Translations under genes and position numbers: made by a program
The notes under the pieces: model-generated
What the model was told of the DNA's origin: nothing
The model's input: only the letters and a program-made list of their open reading frames with translations
The model's database searches: none
Source: Mycteria americana
Lineage: Eukaryota > Chordata > Aves > Ciconiiformes > Ciconiidae
Length of the DNA: 64,000 bases
Direction: 5' to 3'
NCBI RefSeq assembly: GCF_035582795.1
Contig: NC_134383.1
Location: forward strand, 1,061,501 to 1,125,500
Shown here: positions 22,701-34,264 of the stretch, one piece after another
Layout: every line of letters begins with the position of its first letter
Numbering within the stretch: the stretch's first letter is position 1

Positions 22701-25475
22701 AACTGCATGCAGATCAGCCATCCCAGTGTTTGCTGATTTGCACCAAGGCAACCACATAGAAGGATGCGTATTAAAACATTATAATTGCATCATCCAAGCT
22801 CTCCCATACTCTCTCTGTTCTTTTGCACAGATATGTTTTACCAAGAAAATATCTGGTAATAAACTAATAACAGACGTATTGCATAAATTCGGTATTGTAA
22901 CGAACACTGATACGAGGTCCTTCTGGTAGTACTAAACATATGTACCTCTTTCTAAAATCTTAGAACTCCAGCCGTCAAAATAAGCTGCAAGGGCAGAAGC
23001 TTACGCTGTTTTCAGGTACTAAAACACTTTTGTGCTTAGTACCAGCACTAAAATGGCTTTGCCTTCCTAAGTAGCAGCTTATATCCCCAACTATCACTCA
23101 AGATAGCCAGCTGCCATCTTCTGCTGCTCTGTAAGAGAAGTGCACTCTCACTCAAGCAGGGTGGACAGGAAGGTACAAGCATCTAACTAGGGCAACAACT
23201 CTCCACAGTAAGGTGAATTCAATAATTCCACTTTTTTTTTTTTTTTTTTACATCTCCAGAAGCACTCGGATAAGTGAGAGCAAAAATGAGTATGTGTCAA
23301 ATGTAACTCCACTCTTCAAGGCTGCAGCTGCCTCAAGTTACAGGGAAAAAAAAAAAAAATAGGACCTTGGTGATGGAAGGGGAGAATACAACTGGAAAAT
23401 GCGCACGACTGAAGAGCAGGCTTTCAATATGCTGCGGTGAGCAGCTCTGAACTCTCTCTGCTGCCTCACACTATTGCCTCACACTCCCAAACCATTTTCC
23501 TGCCTGATGGGCTGCAACAGGGCCCACGTGAGCAAAGCCTTCCCGACACCGCCTTTGTGCCCACCAAAGAAATGAGACCTGCTCAGGGTGGTTTCCTTCA
23601 GCTTGGCTATTAAAGTAAAAAACCACAGCTCGCTCCCACAAGATCTACAAACGGTGCCTGGCTCTCCGTTCCTCTCCCGGCCTCGCTCACTGGCTGCGAG
23701 CAGCAATCCACGGTTTATGCACTTGCAAGCAGCGACAGAAGAGCGTCTGTCCCCAAAGCACGCGGTGAAGCTTAACCGACTACCCCATGAACGCGGGCGG
23801 GACTGTCAGCACGGCTAGGGTCCAGTAAGTTCCCACCTGTAGCCCAGATAGTTACCAACAGACTTCGCAAAGGACGTTAGCAAAGCACGATTTGTTTGGC
23901 AGAGGTAACCGCAGACGGCGATGGCCGCGGCAGACGGTATATGCAATCCTTTTACCGGCAGGCTGACAATTATTTACCCTCCTTGTCCCTGCCTTGGAAA
24001 AAAAAACCACCACCACGCAAAATCAAGTAAAAAAAGAAAGCTGTTATTTACAAGTGTACACACAGGTTCCAGGACTGCTAGAAACGTAACACAGTGAATA
24101 AAAAAAACAGGGAAGGAAGTCCCAAGACTCTCCCACTCCAGAGAAGACTTTGTCGTTACACTTCTCGCCCACAGCCCTCCTAGTGCTTGAGAATCACTGC
24201 AAAGAGCAATTCTGACGACTGGCCCCTGACCGCTACTGAAGACAAGGCGTCTCCATGGAAACTGCTGGCTGCATTTAATACATGCTCCCTGGGACGCCAG
24301 CGAGAACAACTGTATTTATTTCCACAAGCGCTTTCTCGCGAGCAGGGATTAAGGGAAGCTCTGCCTGGCTCCAGCTCCAAGCCCCACGAACCTGCTCACA
24401 AGCGAGGGGTTACGCTTCGCGCGGAAGCGAGCCCCCAGGCAGCAGCGCTCGGGAAGTGCCAAGCTATCAGCACCGCTGTCTGGAGAGAAGTCGGGGGGAC
24501 CAATCCGCCGCCGTTAGCTACTCCGAAATAACGGTCAGGGGAAGCAATTTAAACACCCTCCGTATGTTTATTTCCACAAGAAATTGACCCCCAAAGAGTT
24601 GCGGGGGCTCCTGACGATTTTGCTGTCCAATGCAGCATTGCAGGTTGGTCTCTCAACCTCTCGTAGGAGAGAGCCAGAGCGATACGCAGCAAGCAGCTTC
24701 CTGCTCAGACAGGGCTAGGAGAAGCTGAGCTTTACTAACGTCACTGCCCATCAGTGGCTCCGTGAACTAGAGGGCACAATAACTACGCAAACTGAACAGG
24801 AGCCCTTTGGGTGCACTGGCAGGGACACAGGGGGGATCTGACATCAGCCCACAGGCAAATCGGCTCACAGTACTAAGTGGTTGTAGGGTATAGTCGCTTT
24901 CTGGAAGAACCCGAACACGAGAGAAATGGGAACCGAGTTCTGGAACAGACCGGCCTACTGGATGAGGTTAACTCTCCAGTGGCCAAGTGTCCAGCGTACT
25001 TTTACCATGAAGAAAAACCTGAGATTTAGGACACCTGAAGACTTGTGAACCGCCCTCAGAGGACAAAGCATTTGGCATAAAACAATTAAGCATATAGTTC
25101 CTATGGTTTGTTAGAGGACAAACAAACAGACCAGAAGCCAACGTCTGCAGCACCTTATGGGGGAGCGCCAGGCAGCTGAGGTACTCCTGCAGGCAGTGGC
25201 CAGCGCACCGCTCCTCCCCGCTCAGCCGCTGCGCTGCTCCAAGTAGCACCGCTGCAGTTCTCGGCGCTCGTCCTCTCTGGCCGACAGGAAAACCCTCTTT
25301 CAGCAGCCCCCCTCTAAATTCAGCCTTGCCTCTCAGAAGACGGTCCACTGGGATGCTGAACGTCGAGGACAGGGCTTGGTCCAGGCAGAGCGAGCCATTC
25401 CTCACCGCACCGGCAGTAGGTGAACCTCTGTAGCATCAATTCAGGAGCGCTGCTTTGCCTGGGTCTTCATCTTGC
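22701..25475 (-). other. BUD13: BUD13 3' UTR and downstream flank
   Basis: Sequence after the BUD13 stop on the - strand. Canonical AATAAA words on - are at 24567-24572 and 24315-24320; either could end the BUD13 transcript, and I cannot choose between them. Homopolymer runs lie at about 23231-23250 (T) and 23346-23360 (A). No other gene is supported. Confidence 0.4.
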
Positions 25476-28400
25476 CTACATGTCCTCAACGCTCCACTTG
25501 TACGCGAGCTCCTGAACTGCCTTCTTGTTGGCTATCCTGGCAAAGCGCTGCTGCTCGAATCCGTTGGACCTACAAAGCAATACCGAGAAGAGCACGGGCT
25601 GCTGCGCAGAAGCTTTTCTGAAGCAACGAAACTTTTTAGAGACAGTATGAGTTTTCCACTACTTTGACCCTGGCTCAGTTTCCACCTCGCTCTGTGGTTA
25701 ACAGCAGCTAGCGTCTCCGAAGCGAGTTCCGTCGCCTACCCCCTGAGGGCGAGGGGGTCTCTCCCTGCCTGCTGCCAGGTGGCACCAGCCTTACTCCCTT
25801 CCGTCCCGGACAAGCGCGTATTCATCGCCCACGCATAACTTAACGCATTCAACCTTCCTGTTGCTAACAATCTCATTCATCTGACAACGGGAATCTTTAC
25901 GCTGGGAACCCTTTGAAGCAAAAGCTCACTTATTTTTACTGTTATTCTACCACATCACTGTATCAGGAACACATACCTGTCCACACCATCCCAGCGATGC
26001 CCGGGCCATATATTAAACCTGTTGAGTGGAGGCGCTGGTCCATTGTACCGAGGTTTTTCTAGAAACAGAAAGAGCAATACAGCCTTTTACTACTACAGCG
26101 CAATCACGCGGTCGCATCGCCATCACCCTCAGAGGTATACACAGGCATAGTGCACAGGCTGCTTAACGGCCCGCTAGAGCTGGCAGAGGAAACTTCCAAG
26201 CTACGCTGAATCAAACTGGGGTCTGTTGATTTTTAAGTCACCAGATCCTGCTCTCTAAGCTAACAAATAATAGTAACCGTTCCTGGTAACAAGCCAATAA
26301 TCGCAAATACGGCTCCCACGCTGACTCCAGAGGAGCAGTCCTATAGGAGTGAGCTGCTCTGGCAGTCTTAGGCTATTTATTTAACAGCAGCTGCATTTCT
26401 ACGCTGCTGGGGCCTTAAACCATAGAGTGGTGTAACTCAACATCCAAACCTTTCTTTTCTTTGTTCTCTTTGGCCTTCCTTTTTTTGATGAAGTCAGCCA
26501 TGGGGTCTCCTTCTCTCTCTTGTTCTCTCAGCATTCGATCCAGGTCCTGGTCATCAATATAACGGGCCAACGGCTTCTGCATCTCTTTTATTGCATCTTC
26601 CACGTTCTGCTGCTGTTGCCTCCCCTGCACCAGCCTGAAAGCAAACACAAAGTTTCACTCCAAAACCAAGCAAACGTTTACTGTGACTCGCTCAATTTGC
26701 AGGATTGATCACAGCCCTGAACTGCCACTGTGCGCGCAGCATTCCCAATGCGCGTCCAGCAACGGAGGGAATAATTGAGGGGGTCTCTAAGACACGTGGA
26801 ACAGGGGCTCTCCTGGTCCCAGGCTCAAACTCAGAACGAAGTGACGTGCCACCACCAACACCACCACTGGGAGCGGTATCAAAACGGGGCCAAAAAGCAG
26901 GGAGTGGAAAGTCCTAAGCTGTAACGCGAGGCCAAAGACCGTGCTAGGGAGCTCTGGAGAACCTTACCCTTTACCCCATTTGGCGTATTGCTCGTCTCTC
27001 TCGGACTTCGCTTCAGCTTTCTGCCTCTGCTCCAGCCGCTCCTGCGCGAGGTCCCTCTTGCGGCCGGACTTGTCTCGGAAGACGGTCTCAGAGTGTCGGG
27101 ATTCCTCTGGATGGGGCAGATGCCTCAAGTCACGCGTTTTGGAACATTTCGCCGTCTCCAGACGATTCAATAACTAACTGGGACTCATTTCAACATTTTT
27201 TCCCTTTACTTGTTCTAGCCTCCAGCAGAGCTTATCATCCCAAACCAGGCAGGATAACAGCTCTGGCTTTTAGCAGCTGTCCCACGCAGCCACGCTCGCA
27301 CCCTGAGCTCTTTGAGTATCAGTCTGCTTCTTCAGACTTGCAGATGGGGCAGACAGAGAAAAAGCCTCTCACCCTCCCTGTGATTTCACTGGCATCGCTT
27401 TGAGACCACTATTTACAAATCCTTATTTCAGAGGCTCAGTGACCCTCCCCAAGGAGTCCATCAGCATGCCTAGATGCTGCTCCACAGGGATGCTCTCCGT
27501 CAGCACCCTAACACCAGGGCCTGATACAGCCCCACGAAACAGCTGAAAGCAGAGAAAGCGAAAGCGAGCTGGTGCTCGTGCAGTGTTTTTGCACCCCTAC
27601 CTTCCAACTGCTTGTTATTTCTCTCATGCCTCCTGAGCTCCTGCTGTTCCCTCCGCAGCACATCAGCTGACACCAAGCCAGCTTTGACCCCAGATAACAT
27701 CACGTTTGCCTGCAAATCAAACAAGAATCACATTTACTGCTAGCTGAGAGCTGTCCAGCGATCCAGAGGCGTGACGAGGGGAGGGCCCGAAATCAAGGGA
27801 GACGTGTCAGCAGACAGCCATGTTACAAAGCCACTTGGCCACGAACAACTTCACCAGACCTCCAGAAACAGAGTGCGCTGCGGCAGAGCTCCTCTCATGC
27901 CGCTTCTTATTGCGAGCGGAGGGTCTGGCACGGCCGCATACATGAGGTATATGAAATTTCTGCTCCTCAATTTCTAAGTCGCTGGACTTTTACAGTCTTC
28001 TGTCACCCAGAAGTAATCTACAGCTGAAGTGGAAAGACGGAACGTTTACCTTCTTGGGAGATCCCTTAGCGTCACGGTGGCGATGAGGTGAGAGGTCAGG
28101 GGGACTCCTGGAACTGTGCTGATCCTTTCCGGCTGGCAGAGTCCGTCGTGGAGGAGATAAATCAGAGTCCGAAGATTTGCTCCGATTCCGTTTGAGATGA
28201 CCACGCTTAGGAGAATCGCTGCGTACATGGCTTGGCCTGCGGCCCGCATCAGAGGCATTCCGGGTGCCCCTCCGTGGAGATGGAGAGTCAGAGTCGCGCC
28301 TCAGGCACCTCTGAGGCGAGGGCACCTGCCTAAGCTTTTTTGTGGCTGGAGAAGCACCTGCAGTAAAGACATATACTAGCTAAAAATCACAGAATTAGAC

Positions 28401-31400
28401 AGAATTAGTCCCACGAAAGGACTAAGCGTGGTGGCGCGTGAGGTTAGCTCCTAGAAAAATCAAGACCTGAAAAGACGACAAGCTGTAGGGAAAAGCCGAG
28501 TATGTGACAAGAGCCTGTGCCTGGAAACAGGGTTTAAACTCTGTTTTCCTTTCGGACATGTTTAAGCCTTAGCCAGCTAACTCTTAGGTTAATTCTAGTC
28601 CAGCGGATGAAAAAAATAGGATTACAAGAAGTAGCTGTACCAACAGAGATGACAACCTATCCGCTGCCGTTCCATGACTGCAGACTACTAATTCCACACC
28701 GCTCGCCTCTCAGGAGCGCGCAAACACGATCGCAGAGCGGGCAGCCGGCAAAGCACAGGACAGACAGAACAAACTCTTACGCACGCTCACCTTTTGTTCT
28801 GCTCTGCTTTTTGAGACTAGGTGACCCAGTCCTCCTTCTCCGAGGCGGTGACGAATCTGGGTCGGAATCGTACCTCTTCTTCCGTGGAGGGGACAGGTCT
28901 GGAGTAGCCTGACGCTTCTGACGTGACGAGGACTTGTCAGAGACGACGTGCCTGAGCTGAGATCGCTCGCCTTGGAATCCCCCTGATTGTGACCCGTCTG
29001 CGGTTTTGCAGCCCTTTTTCCCCGTTGCTGAAGTGACTCTCTTTGGAGAGACGTCAGGGGAGTCGTGGCGCTGTCGCCTGGGAGGTGACAGGTCAGGGGA
29101 GTCGTGACGCTGTCGCCTGGGAGGTGACAGGTCAGGGGAGTCATGGCGCTGTCGCCTGGGAGGTGACAGGTCAGGGGAGTCGTGGCGCTTCCGTCTTGGT
29201 GGCGAGAGGTCCAGGGAGCCGTTGTGCTTCCTTCTTGGTGGTGAGAGGTCCGGGGAGTCGTGACGCTGTCGCCTGGGAGGGGACAGGTCTGGGGAGTCGT
29301 GGCGCTTCCTTCTTGGTGGGGACAGGTCTGGGGAGTCGTGGCGCTTCCTTCTTGGTGGGGACAGGTCTGGGGAGTCGTGGCGCTGTCGCCTGGGGGGGGA
29401 CAGGTCTGGGGAGTCGTGGCGCTGTCGCCTGGGAGGGGACAAGTCTGGGGAGTCGTGGCGCTTCCTTCTTGGCGGGGACAGGTCTGGGGAGTCGTGGCGC
29501 TGTCGCCTGGGAGGCAAGAGGTTGGGGGAATTGTTTCTCTCTCGCCTGGGAGGGGACAGATCCGGGGAGTCGTGACGCTGTCGCCTGGGAGGGGAGGAGA
29601 AGGCGAAAATGGGAGTTAGATTCTTGTTTGTTTTGCTGTCTCCAGACTGGAAACAAAACCCAAGTGGGACCTGTAAAGCTAGCAGCAGGGGCCAAGGATG
29701 AAAACAGCTTTCCGAACGCAAATTCATACTTAATTCTGCACCTCCCTGTAGTGACCTGCATCACTGAGCCACAGACTTCCCAAAGTAGATCCCAGAAACC
29801 CTCCGAGGCAACCTGGATCACAGGAAAGCTGTAACTTTAAAGCCTCCAGGGACCCTTCTAACGCTCAGACTACAAAACTCATTTTGTGCCCTTGTATAAT
29901 CATCTTCTCAGAAAGAAACGCCCCACCACGCTCTCTCAGAGAGCCTGGACACTGTGCGACCATGGAACATCCCAGAGACGCTTTCAGAAAAGAGGCATGT
30001 TGTAACACCACCACCCTCACCGCATTCCAGGTCTATAGCGAGCCGTCACCCAGATTTCTCTGGCACTGTCAGAGGACTGTGGGACAGCCGTTCGCGTATC
30101 GTGCAGAAACCTAGACAGCATGCGGCCCGCCAGTTCCGCCCCCCCCGGCAGAGGTTATTCAACAGCAGAAAAGGAATCCCTGCGTATGCCACTTCTCCCA
30201 TTTCACAGCAAAGCACTTAGAAACTGCAGAACAAGACAGACGATACCAGAAAACAAGAGTTAACCGACAGAAGAATTTCTAGTTGGAGCCCCGTACCTCA
30301 TGGTAGATTTGGAAGGTACTGAAATATCCGAACTTTGTGAGTCTTCATTCTGGTCTAAGGAAAAACAATCAGAAAGTCACCACCGTTAGGGTTCTCCACA
30401 GTTCATTAATCTCTTCAGCATTTCAGGAATTTTTTTTTTCCTTTAGCTAGTATTATTTTTAACTCGCAACGTTGTGGTTTGGAGCAGTTAAACATTCAGG
30501 GAGAGAGGGTGGAAAGGTCTGGTCTCACCTCCTAAAAGTTTCCATTTAGTATTTGTTCGGAATTCCTCCATGAGCTTCACTTCATCTGGACGCTCATCAA
30601 TAAATTCTGCCACCTGAAGATAAAACACCAGAGTAAACAACACAGCTTTAAAGAAAAAGGAAGAAAGGATTCCTACCCTCTAACGCAAATAATTAAGCAG
30701 AACTGCACTGACGGACAACTGACGTGTGACCGTCATTTAGCTGCCTTCCTACAGACAGATCTCAAAATAACTGTCGTCATTGTTCAGTTGTTCAAAACAA
30801 CAACTGAAGCCTTCGCCTTCAACATTTATCTCTTCGCTGCCAGGATTTCTAGCCCACGCCACAAGGCATGCTGCAGCGGTCAGCATGACGACGAATGACC
30901 ACAGGAGGATTGAGAAAGAATGCAAGGAAGCGACAGGGTTGCTGTGGAGCGAGTAAAAGTTAACACAGCGGCCCTGAAGAGATGACTTTGTAAATCTAAG
31001 AGAAGGGAAGCGTCTGGAGAAGCACCTCATACAGTACTTCAGAAGGATTCATAACGGGGCTCGAATCACAGCTTGTTTGCCTACTCCAAAACCTGCCGAG
31101 TCGCCTGTGCCACGAGGAGTACTCAGGTCTAACTCCACCTCAACGTGGGAACGCGCGTGGGGAAACGTGCCTAATAATACTGTGACGTGGTACGATGAGG
31201 AAGGGAAATACACCCTACGGCGGGCACGGGCTAACGGCACAATTAACCGCTGCAACATAACCAAACCCCAAACTCCACGGGCAACCGAAATTACACACAG
31301 GCCTCCTGAGGACCAAGGCGCTAACACTCCATGGGGCTGTCAGATTCCCCTGGTCTGGGAGACCCCGCAAGCGGGAGAACGGGAATATGCTCAAACAGTC

Positions 31401-33890
31401 AAACGGATGGAAATGAAGGGAGTCGCAAGGACCCTTTACAGGTAAAGTTAGCGTACCCTAATCTCAACAATTCTCGAACCACCTCGAACTATCAAAAAGA
31501 GAACGGGAATTGCACTAAGGGATATAATTGCAGCAGCTCGGATGCAGAAATACAAAGAATATCCCAAGTTGCCCAAGCTTTAAGATTAGGATGCTTACGT
31601 CGAAATTAAACTACTCCTTTGAATGACGCTCAGTCACACTTGTCAAATAATAATACCTGGTCAGACACGGATTGGGCTCAAATAGGGATTTTAGCTTTAG
31701 GACACGCAGCGTGGATTAGTAGCGAAGGTACGTGGACAACTCGTCTCCCAGTTGCAGGTCAGAACCAATACTGGACATTAGGATCGCTCACCTTAGGTCC
31801 CCTTCGGAGAAAGTCACCTTTAGGGTCCAGCCTGTGGGGACGGACAAGGCAGGAAGCAAACCCAGATTGCTGGCAACATTCTAGTAGCGGAACTGTTGTT
31901 ACCTGGATACTACAATCAACCTTTACGCCCCAGGTTACAACCCTTGAAAAATCGATTTATACTGCATACTCTAACTTTACAAACGGAAGCATTAGCAATT
32001 CCGCCCGAATTGGTATGGAAGAGCTCAGTTTCCAACTGCAGGCCACTTCGAAAATGGCACTACAAAACCGACTAGCACTGGAGTTTCTTCTACTACACGA
32101 GCATGGAGCACGTGGATTTTTAGCTCTTAAAAACGATAGCTGTTGCAGACACATCCCTAACATCACAGAGAGCTTAGACAGACAATTAGGTCAAATGAAA
32201 CAAGTGGCCAAACAAGCCGTGATTTGCGAGACAGGACAGAAAGCGGCTTGTTGAAGAAGATTTTTCACGGACTAGGATTTTCTGTGACTGGATGGTTACA
32301 AAGTTTATTACAAAGTTTAATTATGTTTCTCTTGTTGATTGTAATCTTTTGTATGATTCTCGCATGTGCAAAGACTTTGACAATCAGATCCTTAACTCCA
32401 CAGACCGAATGAAAAGAGAGGAAAAAAAAATCCGAGAAATATTTCTAGAAACTACTGAATTGAAAGAGAAAACATTGGGGCTGTTCGAAAAGAAAAGATG
32501 AGACTAATGGGAAACAGCAAATGGTATCTCCATAAGTCTCAAAGGGGGGAACTGATGACGAATGACCGAAGGAGGATTGAGAAGGAATGCAAGGGACTGG
32601 CAGGGTTGCTGTGGAGCGAGTAAAAGTTAATGCAGCGACCCTGAGGAGACAACTTTGTAAATCCAAGATAAGGAAACACCTGCTAACGCAGCAGTCGCTG
32701 AAGCAAGCTACCTGAAAGTAACCTATCCTCGTTTTAATCCAATTATAAAGTTAAAATGCACACCCTGAGGGAAAAGAAACCGAAGTTTGGCTGCCCCCCC
32801 CAGTTAGTGAGCACGCGTAGTTGAATGAAAAGGTAATACAGCTTTAAGAGGAGTATGTAGCACAATGAAGCAATCGGAAGGTAACGTATAGCATTTCCTT
32901 GCTTTGTAAAAGTGTATAAACATTATAACTTTGCAAGGAGGGTGTGGTAGATTTGCGGAGTTACCACCTAGCACCCATCTCTGCGCAGGCGTGAAATAAA
33001 TATCTCGGCTCTGTGTTTTTCGGCTTCTTGCGCAGCGGGTAAAGACCCAGATTTGGGACAAGCAGGCTCCGGCGATCACACAGTCGCCTCCTGCCTTGTC
33101 TCGAGCAGCTGTTTGCACGGTGAGAACCACGTACCGGCCCTACCACGTGCTTTCGGCACTGGCGAAAAGGCAGATAGGTAAAGAAGGGGCTGCTTTTACC
33201 TGTGGGGAGCTAATCTTGCGCTCTTGCGCTCCGCGCAGGAAAGCTCACCCATCCCTGCCGCAGAACCCACCAAAAGAGGCGGCGGCGAGAGAGTTTGGCA
33301 AGCGCTTCCCGAAGAGAGATGGGAGGCGACCGCAAGGAGCGCGGGTCTCGTCTGGGGAACCCCGCTTGACGCAATTCCCCGCTCACCACAGGCATGTCCC
33401 CTTCGTCCTCCTCCTCCTCCTTCTCCTGGACAGCGGCAATGCTATTCCAGCTGACGTCGTCGTCCACGATCCGCATCCTGGGAGCGGGGAGAGGGGCCCT
33501 GCCGTCAGGCCACCGGCGAGGCGGGGAACCGCCCGACCGCTGCCCGCCGGCGGGTACGGGAATGGGGGGGTGGGGTCTGGCCTGGGAGGCGTCCCGGCCC
33601 CGCGGGGCGAGGATAAGGGCCTCGGAGGGGGGTCCCGGCGGGCGGGGCCGTGGGGAGCTCCCACGCCGAGGCCCACGGACGGGCAGGGCGGAGGGTCGGG
33701 CCTGCCGCGAAAGGCCGCGGCTGGCGCAGGCCGCGGCGCCCCCTCTCCCCGCAACTCACCCGCCTCTGCCGGCGCCGCCCGGCGGCTTCTTCTTGCGGCG
33801 GCGGCGGGGCTGGGCGGCCTCGGCGGCGGCCGGCCCGCTCAGGTACCGCCGCAGGTACTCGGCCTTGGACAGCCCCTGCGCCGCCATCAT
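25476..33890 (-). CDS. BUD13: BUD13, RES-complex pre-mRNA splicing factor
   Basis: Nuclear splicing factor of the pre-mRNA retention and splicing (RES) complex with SNIP1 and RBMX2. Coding exons on -, 5' to 3': 33760-33890, 33387-33477, 30529-30613, 30297-30354, 28791-29584, 28050-28357, 27601-27709, 26968-27106, 26450-26634, 25977-26058, 25476-25569. All junctions are GT-AG and in phase. The product is about 690 aa against 619 in human. It starts with [18 protein letters not shown], then [10 protein letters not shown], then a long RS/SP-rich repeat region. The C-terminal BUD13 domain holds [28 protein letters not shown] and RWDGVDRSNGFE, the tail that contacts the RBMX2/Snu17 partner, and it ends WSVEDM. 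Two ATGs are in tandem (33888-33890 and 33885-33887); the second fits the human start better. The extra length lies in the exon 5 repeat. Intron 2 holds an old retroviral relic. Confidence 0.95.
29038..29584 (-). repeat. BUD13: 14-copy, 39-bp coding tandem repeat in BUD13 exon 5
   Basis: Fourteen consecutive 13-residue units of the form [13 protein letters not shown]. The first residue is usually Q or K. Units 2, 10 and 14 are degenerate (ERNNSPN.., KHNGSLD.., DVSPKR). The other units are almost identical at the DNA level, which suggests recent expansion or gene conversion. SP and RS dipeptides make it a likely phosphorylation-rich disordered segment. All 14 units are exact in reading frame. 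Looser related units continue toward 28791 and in the next exon (28050-28357). Confidence 0.95.
30886..33120 (+). mobile_element. broken endogenous retrovirus with env region, in BUD13 intron 2
   Basis: A retroviral fossil antisense to BUD13. Its LTR-type repeat starts TGAYGACGAATGACC at 30886 and again at 32553; about 130 bp are shared, with roughly 15% difference by eye, so the insertion is old, probably tens of millions of years. A polypurine tract (32541-32552) lies just before the second copy, which runs to about 33,060-33,150 and has a TATA-like word and AATAAA. Between the repeats is env-related sequence (about 31,070-32,500): a glycosylation-site-rich surface part, a transmembrane part with [12 protein letters not shown] and a CC motif of alpha/gamma-type envelopes, and a hydrophobic anchor. 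The gag-pol part is not represented. The element is broken, with several breaks. Confidence 0.85.
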
Positions 33891-34043
33891 GCCGCCGGCC
33901 GGAAGGGACGGCGAGCGCGGAGGGACGCGCCGGGGCGGGGCGGGGCCAGGGCGGCCGGCGGGCGGGGCCAGGGCGGCCGGCGGGCGGGGCCAGGCGCAGC
34001 AGCAGCAGCAGCAGCAGCACCCACCATGCCTCCATTCAACACC
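33891..34043 (-). promoter_or_regulatory. BUD13: BUD13 promoter: GC-box repeats and a CAG tract
   Basis: Only about 150 bp separate the BUD13 start codon from the ZPR1 poly(A) signal, so the BUD13 promoter must lie here or overlap the ZPR1 3' UTR. The DNA has GGCGGGGC boxes (Sp/KLF type) in three near-identical 22-bp units at about 33940-33992, then a (CAG)7 tract at 33997-34018. There is no TATA word, as usual for a housekeeping gene. Confidence 0.6.
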
Positions 34044-34049
34044 TTTATT
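34044..34049 (-). terminator. ZPR1: ZPR1 poly(A) signal
   Basis: AATAAA on the - strand about 215 bp after the ZPR1 stop codon. Cleavage would fall near 34,020-34,030, inside or next to the CAG tract and very close to BUD13. Confidence 0.75.
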
Positions 34050-34264
34050 TGGGGGTCGCAGCCCCGAGGGCACCCAAACGTGGGTGCCTGCCCCAGCACA
34101 TCAGCAGTACACCTCCGGCAGAGGCCCCGACACCGGTCCCCACTGCCTTTGGGCTAGAGCGGCTTCCCCAGGGCAGGGGAAGCAGAGAGGGGCCCCGGCC
34201 CCGACCAAGTCCTGGTCCCCAGAGCCGTCGGGGGAAGAGGCTGAAGGGGTCCGGCTGCGCCAGG

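Noticed and set aside
24968-25405. 145-codon - strand frame downstream of BUD13
   Set aside because: Lies in the probable BUD13 3' UTR with no resemblance to any family.
29038-29584. CRISPR-like regular repeats
   Set aside because: The array has no unique spacers, is in frame and codes for protein in a vertebrate gene.
29043-29834. 263-codon + strand frame and a second - strand frame across the BUD13 repeat
   Set aside because: A 39-bp period leaves all frames of a tandem repeat open; the real frame is the BUD13 one, confirmed by flanking exons.
31619-32254. Host gene or captured envelope gene in BUD13 intron 2
   Set aside because: The sequence is part of a broken retroviral relic flanked by LTR-type repeats; no host exon structure or promoter of its own is seen.
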